From: Alphaproteobacteria bacterium
Lineage (GTDB): Bacteria; Pseudomonadota; Alphaproteobacteria; UBA8366; GCA-2717185
NCBI GenBank assembly: GCA_016764135.1
Contig: JAESSL010000156.1
Location: 1 to 11,707, forward strand
Length of the DNA stretch: 11,707 nt
Direction: 5' to 3'
In this document: positions 8,266-11,707 of the stretch, piece by piece
How positions within the stretch are numbered: position 1 is the first letter of the stretch
Layout: every line of letters begins with the position of its first letter
Program-made: the position numbers and the translations under genes
The notes under the pieces: model-generated
The model's input: the letters and a program-made list of their open reading frames with translations, nothing else
What the model was told of the DNA's origin: nothing
Database searches by the model: none

Positions 8266-9414
8266 ATGTTTGAAAAGATTACGCGACGTAGCGTAACGGG
8301 ATTTTTGGGCGCGGGCGCCATGGCGCTGGGGCTTTCGGCGATCCCGATGCAACAGGCGATGGCGGTTGATTTTTCGGGCAAACGCGTCCGGATCATCGTG
8401 CCGTTCAACGAAGGCGGCGGCACGGATAGTCTGACGCGCGCTCTTGTGCCCTTCATGGAAAAGTATCTTCCGGGCAATCCGAAAATTCTCGTGATCAACA
8501 AGCCCGGCGCCGGCGGCATCGTGGGCGGCAATTATTTTGAAGATCGCGCCAAGAAGGACGGGACCTGGGTGTTTGCGCTGTCGACATCGACAGTCATGAA
8601 TTACCTGCTCGGCGATCCCCGGGTGAAGTTTGACATCAAGGGTTGGGAGCCGATCATCCTGCTGCCGCGCGGCAATATGATCTACGGCCGTTCAGAACTG
8701 GGCCTGAAAGGCCTGAGTCCGAAAGACTTAGTCGCCAAATTGCGCTCACACCCCAAAGACAAACTGGTCTTTGGCGGCAAAACACCGACCTCGTCCTCGA
8801 TTAACAAGCGGATGGCGTTGTCCCTGCTGGGCGTTGAAGTCAAAGACGTCTGGGGCATGAAGGGCAACGGTCCGATGGCCCAAGCGTTCGAGCGTGGTGA
8901 ATTCACGCTGAATTTTGATAATTCCCTGTCCTATCTCAACAACCGTAAGGGCTTCCGGGAATCGGGAATCGCGACGGAATTGTACACACATGGCGCACCG
9001 GATGCGCAAGGCAAATGGAAAGACGCTAACGGTAAATACTATCGCGATCCAACCTGGCCGAACGTACCGACCTTCTACGAACTCTATGAAGAAGGCACCG
9101 GTAAAAAGTTTGAAGGCCCGGAAGCGATGAGCACGCTCGCCTTGATCCGCGTTGGCACATTGGCCAACAAATCCTTCCACCTCCCCAAGGGCGCCGATAA
9201 GGAAGCCTTGGCGGCCTGGCGGGATGCGTTGACCAAAACAATGGCTGATCCGGACTTCGCTAAAAAGAAGGCGAAGGTTCTTGGTAAATTCACCGTGACG
9301 ATTGGCGAAGCCGCCCGCGTCGCGCTCCACAAAGCGATTATTTTGTCTGACGCGGAAAAAGCCTATATCCGCGAATACGTCAAAGTTCGCTATAATCTGA
9401 AGCTGACGATGTAA
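8266..9414 (+). CDS. TctC/Bug-type periplasmic solute-binding receptor (tripartite tricarboxylate transporter)
   Basis: A 382-residue receptor with GGAGG at 8252-8256, nine bases before the ATG. The N-terminus reads TRRSVTGFLGAG, a hydrophobic stretch, then AMA, with likely cleavage after residue 33. The paired arginines suggest Tat export, though Sec export is possible. The mature start has the Bug hallmarks RIIVPFNEGGGTD and INKPGAGGIVGGNYF. Such receptors capture carboxylates in the periplasm and deliver them to TctA/TctB permeases. It is longer than the usual 320 or so residues: a hydrophilic stretch around 242-285 (APDAQGKWKDANGKYYRD and onward) looks like an insertion. It follows the esterase gene by 115 bases on the same strand and is closed by a strong terminator. 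The fused TctA-TctB gene further right points the other way. The ligand cannot be assigned. Confidence 0.9.
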   Translation: MFEKITRRSVTGFLGAGAMALGLSAIPMQQAMAVDFSGKRVRIIVPFNEGGGTDSLTRALVPFMEKYLPGNPKILVINKPGAGGIVGGNYFEDRAKKDGTWVFALSTSTVMNYLLGDPRVKFDIKGWEPIILLPRGNMIYGRSELGLKGLSPKDLVAKLRSHPKDKLVFGGKTPTSSSINKRMALSLLGVEVKDVWGMKGNGPMAQAFERGEFTLNFDNSLSYLNNRKGFRESGIATELYTHGAPDAQGKWKDANGKYYRDPTWPNVPTFYELYEEGTGKKFEGPEAMSTLALIRVGTLANKSFHLPKGADKEALAAWRDALTKTMADPDFAKKKAKVLGKFTVTIGEAARVALHKAIILSDAEKAYIREYVKVRYNLKLTM

Positions 9415-9442
9415 TTATAAATATACGTCATTTGCATAATTG

Positions 9443-9475
9443 GACCCTCGGTGTGTTTCGCCGGGGGTCTTTTTT
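9443..9475 (+). terminator. Rho-independent terminator after the solute-receptor gene
   Basis: GACCCTCGG (9443-9451) pairs with CCGGGGGTC (9461-9469) as a nine-pair stem containing one T-G wobble, with a nine-base loop, and runs directly into a six-T tract. It lies 28 bases after the stop of the TctC-like gene and should separate that transcript from the SRPBCC gene. Confidence 0.88.
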
Positions 9476-9579
9476 ATTTGGCGATGACGTTGTTGATTTT
9501 ATATTCTACCGGAGGCTGGGACAATACTGAGGGTGTGTCTTTTAAAAAAGGCAATTAAACGAAGAAGGATAAGGACGAG

Positions 9580-10098
9580 ATGTTACCAAAGTTAAAATAT
9601 ATTTTCGCCTACTTGAGCCTGGCGGGATTGGCGATAATTTCTTTCTTATGGGCTATCCAAGAGGACACAAATGTTAATACGTCGATTGAAATTGAGGGTT
9701 CCTTAGCGGATGTCTGGAAAGTGCTCGGTGACACTGAGGTATTTTCTGAGTGGAATCCATTGATTCTCGAATTCAGTGGTGAAATTCGTAGGCGCGGCAG
9801 GATTTTTGTAAAATTGGAAATTCCGGATGCGGGGATACGAACGTACAATGCCACTCTTCTCGGATACCAAGTAGAACATGAATTTATTTGGGAGTATGAC
9901 CTTCCTATTCCAAGGCTGTTTACTGGAAAACATAAGTTAATAATAGATCCGATGCCGGGAGGAGGCGTTCGACTCCGTAATGAGGAAGAACTTCGAGGCT
10001 TGCTAGTTGGTCCCCTGACAGCATCGTACTTAGCAAAAAAGAGAATCGGATTTGAGGCGATGAATAGAGCTCTAAAGGAAAGAGTGGAGGGTAATTAA
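9580..10098 (+). CDS. SRPBCC (START/polyketide-cyclase-like) protein with N-terminal membrane anchor
   Basis: A 172-residue protein. The ATG is preceded by two AAGGA motifs (9565-9569 at ten-base spacing and 9571-9575 at four). Residues about 7-27 form one hydrophobic segment (FAYLSLAGLAIISFLWAI), best read as a membrane anchor. From about 33 on it has the pattern of the SRPBCC ligand-cavity fold: IEIEGSLADVWKVLGD, SEWNPLI, a 'GEIRRRGRIFVKL' strand, LRNEEELRG, and a C-terminal helix (AKKRIGFEAMNRALKER). These domains bind hydrophobic ligands; the function is unknown here. It stands alone between a terminator and a gene-poor stretch, and is more A/T-rich than the enzyme genes, which may indicate separate acquisition. 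Confidence 0.8.
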   Translation: MLPKLKYIFAYLSLAGLAIISFLWAIQEDTNVNTSIEIEGSLADVWKVLGDTEVFSEWNPLILEFSGEIRRRGRIFVKLEIPDAGIRTYNATLLGYQVEHEFIWEYDLPIPRLFTGKHKLIIDPMPGGGVRLRNEEELRGLLVGPLTASYLAKKRIGFEAMNRALKERVEGN

Positions 10099-10440
10099 AT
10101 TATGGTATTCCCAAGATAACGTAGAGAAAATGGTGTCATGGGGAGTATGTGAAGAGGGCCGTTTATCCGAGTTTACGAAAAGCAGGTATTTCGAGAATTT
10201 TCCCGCTTTCGTCACATTGCGGACTGTGGTGAGTTTGTGCGGGGTAAATTGTATTACCGCTGCACTGAATTTTTACGCCTTCGTCAAATAATTTCTTGTG
10301 ATCTCGGGGCCGAAGGCGTGGTGAGTATTGGCGGCTATATCGAAGCAGGCAAGAGCTCTTTTCGAGGCTAATTCAGTAGCGAAAATCTAAATTTAGCGTA
10401 TTCATGTGCAGTAGAAAAATTTACACCGAGACCATTCCAG
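10099..10440. other. 342-base stretch without a convincing gene; holds a 9-base inverted repeat
   Basis: This spacer separates the SRPBCC gene (+) from the converging permease gene (-). It contains a perfect inverted repeat, ACGCCTTCG at 10275-10283 and CGAAGGCGT at 10311-10319, with a 27-base loop and no T-run. A plus-strand 53-codon frame (ATG 10130, TAA 10289-10291) has only a weak GAGAAA ahead of it and no recognisable motif. No clear terminator for either converging gene was found. It could be gene remnant, an unrecognised small RNA or plain spacer. Confidence 0.5.
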
Positions 10441-11643
10441 CTACTGCGGCCCGCCCAGATAGAACGGCATTTCGAAGCCCATATATTCAGCCGTAACCCA
10501 TTGCAGCAGTCCCTGCGGGTATTCCAGGGTGAGGAAGTAGGACAGTGCGCCGAGGAACACTGCGGCGGAGAGGCCCATCAATCCATTGCGAAGGTGGTTG
10601 GTTTCCACCTTTTTCGTGATGAAGTGGAATATGAAGATCGCGGCGGCGATGGGAAAACCCACCAGGCCGATGAACCCGAGCATACCGGCGATCCATCCGA
10701 GGTAATAAAATTCGGAATGTTCAGTTTCGCCGACCAGTTCCTTGTCGATCAGCACGGGGCAGGGCTTGGTCGCCCGTATTTGCTGGTATAGCACCGGTAT
10801 GATGAAGATGAACCCGATGATGCCGATGGTGAAGGGGAAGACGCGACCCAGCGTCTCGTAGCGAAAGCCGTCTAAAAAGGCGAGAATGACAATCGCCAGC
10901 ATGAATAATGCAAAGCCGACCTGCGGCCATTTGCGACGGGTCGAGGCCTCGCTGTTTTCGACATAGGTTTTGCCCGCGTTGGGATTATAGCGCAGGGCGC
11001 CGATGACCGAGATGATCGTCAGAGCTAGCAGAACGAGCACGATGGGACGCTCGAAGAAGCTGAAGCCATAGACCTGAATGGATTGATACAGCGATGTCTC
11101 GATCCGTTCGGACAGGAAGAAACCAATCAGCAAGGCGGGACGGGACCAGCCGTAGCGTTTCATGAAGGTGCCCAGCGTGCCGAAGGCGAAAAGGGCGATG
11201 AGATCGCTCCAATCGCGGGTCGCTTGAAAGGCTGCGAAGAAAATCAGCACGAGCATGAAGGGCGCCAGAAACCCGTATCGGACCGTCGTCAGCTTCGCAA
11301 TTTGCGACGACAACAAAAGACACGTACCGGCGCCAAAGACATTGGCGAGCGCCAGCGACCAGATCATGGTGTAGGTCAGATCGAGATGTTCGGTAATCAT
11401 CGCAGTGCCCGGCTCGATGCCGGTGAGGATGAAACCGCTCAACAGAATAGCGTAGCTGCCGGATCCGGGAATGCCAAACAGGATGGTGGGGATCATCGCC
11501 CCACCTTCTTTGGCGTTATTGGCGGATTCCGGGGCGAGGACGCCGCGAATGTCGCCGGTGCCGTATTTGCTCTTATCCTTGGAGGTCTGGATCACATGGC
11601 CATAGGCAATCCAGTCGACGACCGAGCCGCCCAAGCCCGGCAA
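10441..11643 (-). CDS. Fused TctA-TctB permease of a tripartite tricarboxylate transporter, N-terminal part lost
   Basis: The TAG stop is the complement of 10441-10443. About 400 residues read as the second half of TctA, from PGLGGSVVDWIAYGH, through GDIRGVLAPESANNAKEGG (about 30-48) and FGIPGSGS, with many hydrophobic segments. A TctB-like domain of about four membrane segments follows from about residue 236 (near Trp239) to the end. TctA-TctB fusions are known in the TTT family; TctA forms the main sodium-coupled channel. A whole TctA has two related halves, each with a PG(L/G)G-type motif, and only the second is here, so roughly 250 residues are missing. The only available start is a TTG at 11641-11643 without a ribosome site, and an in-frame stop lies eight codons upstream (11665-11667). 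The gene is therefore broken by rearrangement or by an assembly join. It could be the permease partner of the TctC-like receptor, but it is in converging orientation. Confidence 0.8.
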   Translation of the reverse strand: MPGLGGSVVDWIAYGHVIQTSKDKSKYGTGDIRGVLAPESANNAKEGGAMIPTILFGIPGSGSYAILLSGFILTGIEPGTAMITEHLDLTYTMIWSLALANVFGAGTCLLLSSQIAKLTTVRYGFLAPFMLVLIFFAAFQATRDWSDLIALFAFGTLGTFMKRYGWSRPALLIGFFLSERIETSLYQSIQVYGFSFFERPIVLVLLALTIISVIGALRYNPNAGKTYVENSEASTRRKWPQVGFALFMLAIVILAFLDGFRYETLGRVFPFTIGIIGFIFIIPVLYQQIRATKPCPVLIDKELVGETEHSEFYYLGWIAGMLGFIGLVGFPIAAAIFIFHFITKKVETNHLRNGLMGLSAAVFLGALSYFLTLEYPQGLLQWVTAEYMGFEMPFYLGGPQ

Positions 11644-11707
11644 TCGCGGCCAGCTTGCCGTGACCTACCGGGCGAAGGATGATTATGGCCTGGCCTCCGC
11701 CGAGGCC
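11642..11707 (+). CDS. Fragment of a DUF4175-like protein running off the right edge (partial at both ends)
   Basis: The plus strand reads NRGQLAVTYRAKDDYGLASAEA to the window end without a stop (quoted split: NRGQLAVTYRAK, then DDYGLASAEA). The pattern L.V.Y...DDYG.A.A.A resembles a conserved segment of the large alphaproteobacterial DUF4175/TIGR02302 membrane proteins; this is recalled from family knowledge, not searched. The frame is closed by a TAG at 11603-11605, inside the opposing permease gene, so the true upstream part is absent. It would be an internal piece of that gene, joined tail-to-middle with the truncated permease. Confidence 0.4.

Noticed and set aside
8746..9330. 194-codon minus-strand open frame
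   Set aside because: It lies wholly inside the well-supported TctC-like gene on the other strand and its translation shows no recognisable family; a shadow of high third-position GC.
10130..10291. 53-codon plus-strand frame in the spacer
   Set aside because: Weak ribosome site, no recognised domain and no supporting neighbour; noted in the spacer entry but not called a gene.
11083..11682. 199-codon plus-strand open frame
   Set aside because: It is antisense to the clear TctA membrane-protein coding sequence and is a low-complexity, charged Q/E/R/G-rich translation, as expected for the reverse of hydrophobic codons. The frame carrying the DUF4175-like fragment is a different one.
1608..11707. 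A defence, toxin-antitoxin or mobile-element system
   Set aside because: No nuclease, toxin, transposase, integrase, terminal repeats or attachment duplication was seen; all large frames are explained by metabolic, transport or signalling families.

Overview
The window looks like chromosomal accessory DNA from an alphaproteobacterium, plausibly a Rhodospirillales- or Rhizobiales-like organism. The grounds are a FixL-type PAS domain, tripartite tricarboxylate transporter (TTT) parts, many GCG/GCC codons and a fragment at the right edge resembling the DUF4175 family, which is typical of that class. No rRNA, tRNA, CRISPR array, transposase or integrase is visible.

Layout, left to right. A choline-dehydrogenase-like GMC flavoprotein runs in from outside the window (1-1494, +). 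A very large sensor histidine kinase follows (1608-5348, +). It combines a PhnD/TtrS-type periplasmic binding domain, a second periplasmic Cache-like domain, three PAS domains and a kinase core, and no response regulator lies beside it. Next come a beta-propeller lactonase-family protein (5491-6513, +) and a type B carboxylesterase (6567-8150, +), close enough to be one transcript. A TctC/Bug-type solute receptor with a twin-arginine-like signal (8266-9414, +) follows and ends in a clear rho-independent terminator. A small membrane-anchored SRPBCC protein (9580-10098, +) is followed by about 340 bases without a convincing gene. The minus strand then carries the C-terminal part of a fused TctA-TctB permease (10441-11643). 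Its 5' end is lost at a junction with a short plus-strand coding fragment that runs off the window.

How the genes may work together (inference): oxidoreductase, lactonase, carboxylesterase and TTT receptor resemble a set for taking up and breaking down an ester, lactone or carboxylated compound. The substrate cannot be read from the sequence. The kinase could report on an anion and on oxygen or redox state: its third PAS keeps the FixL haem-ligand histidine and most of the haem-pocket residues in an ungapped alignment.

The two observations most worth checking are the kinase, a putative haem-PAS oxygen sensor joined to a TtrS-like binding domain, and the join near 11641, which is either a real rearrangement that broke the permease gene or an assembly chimera.
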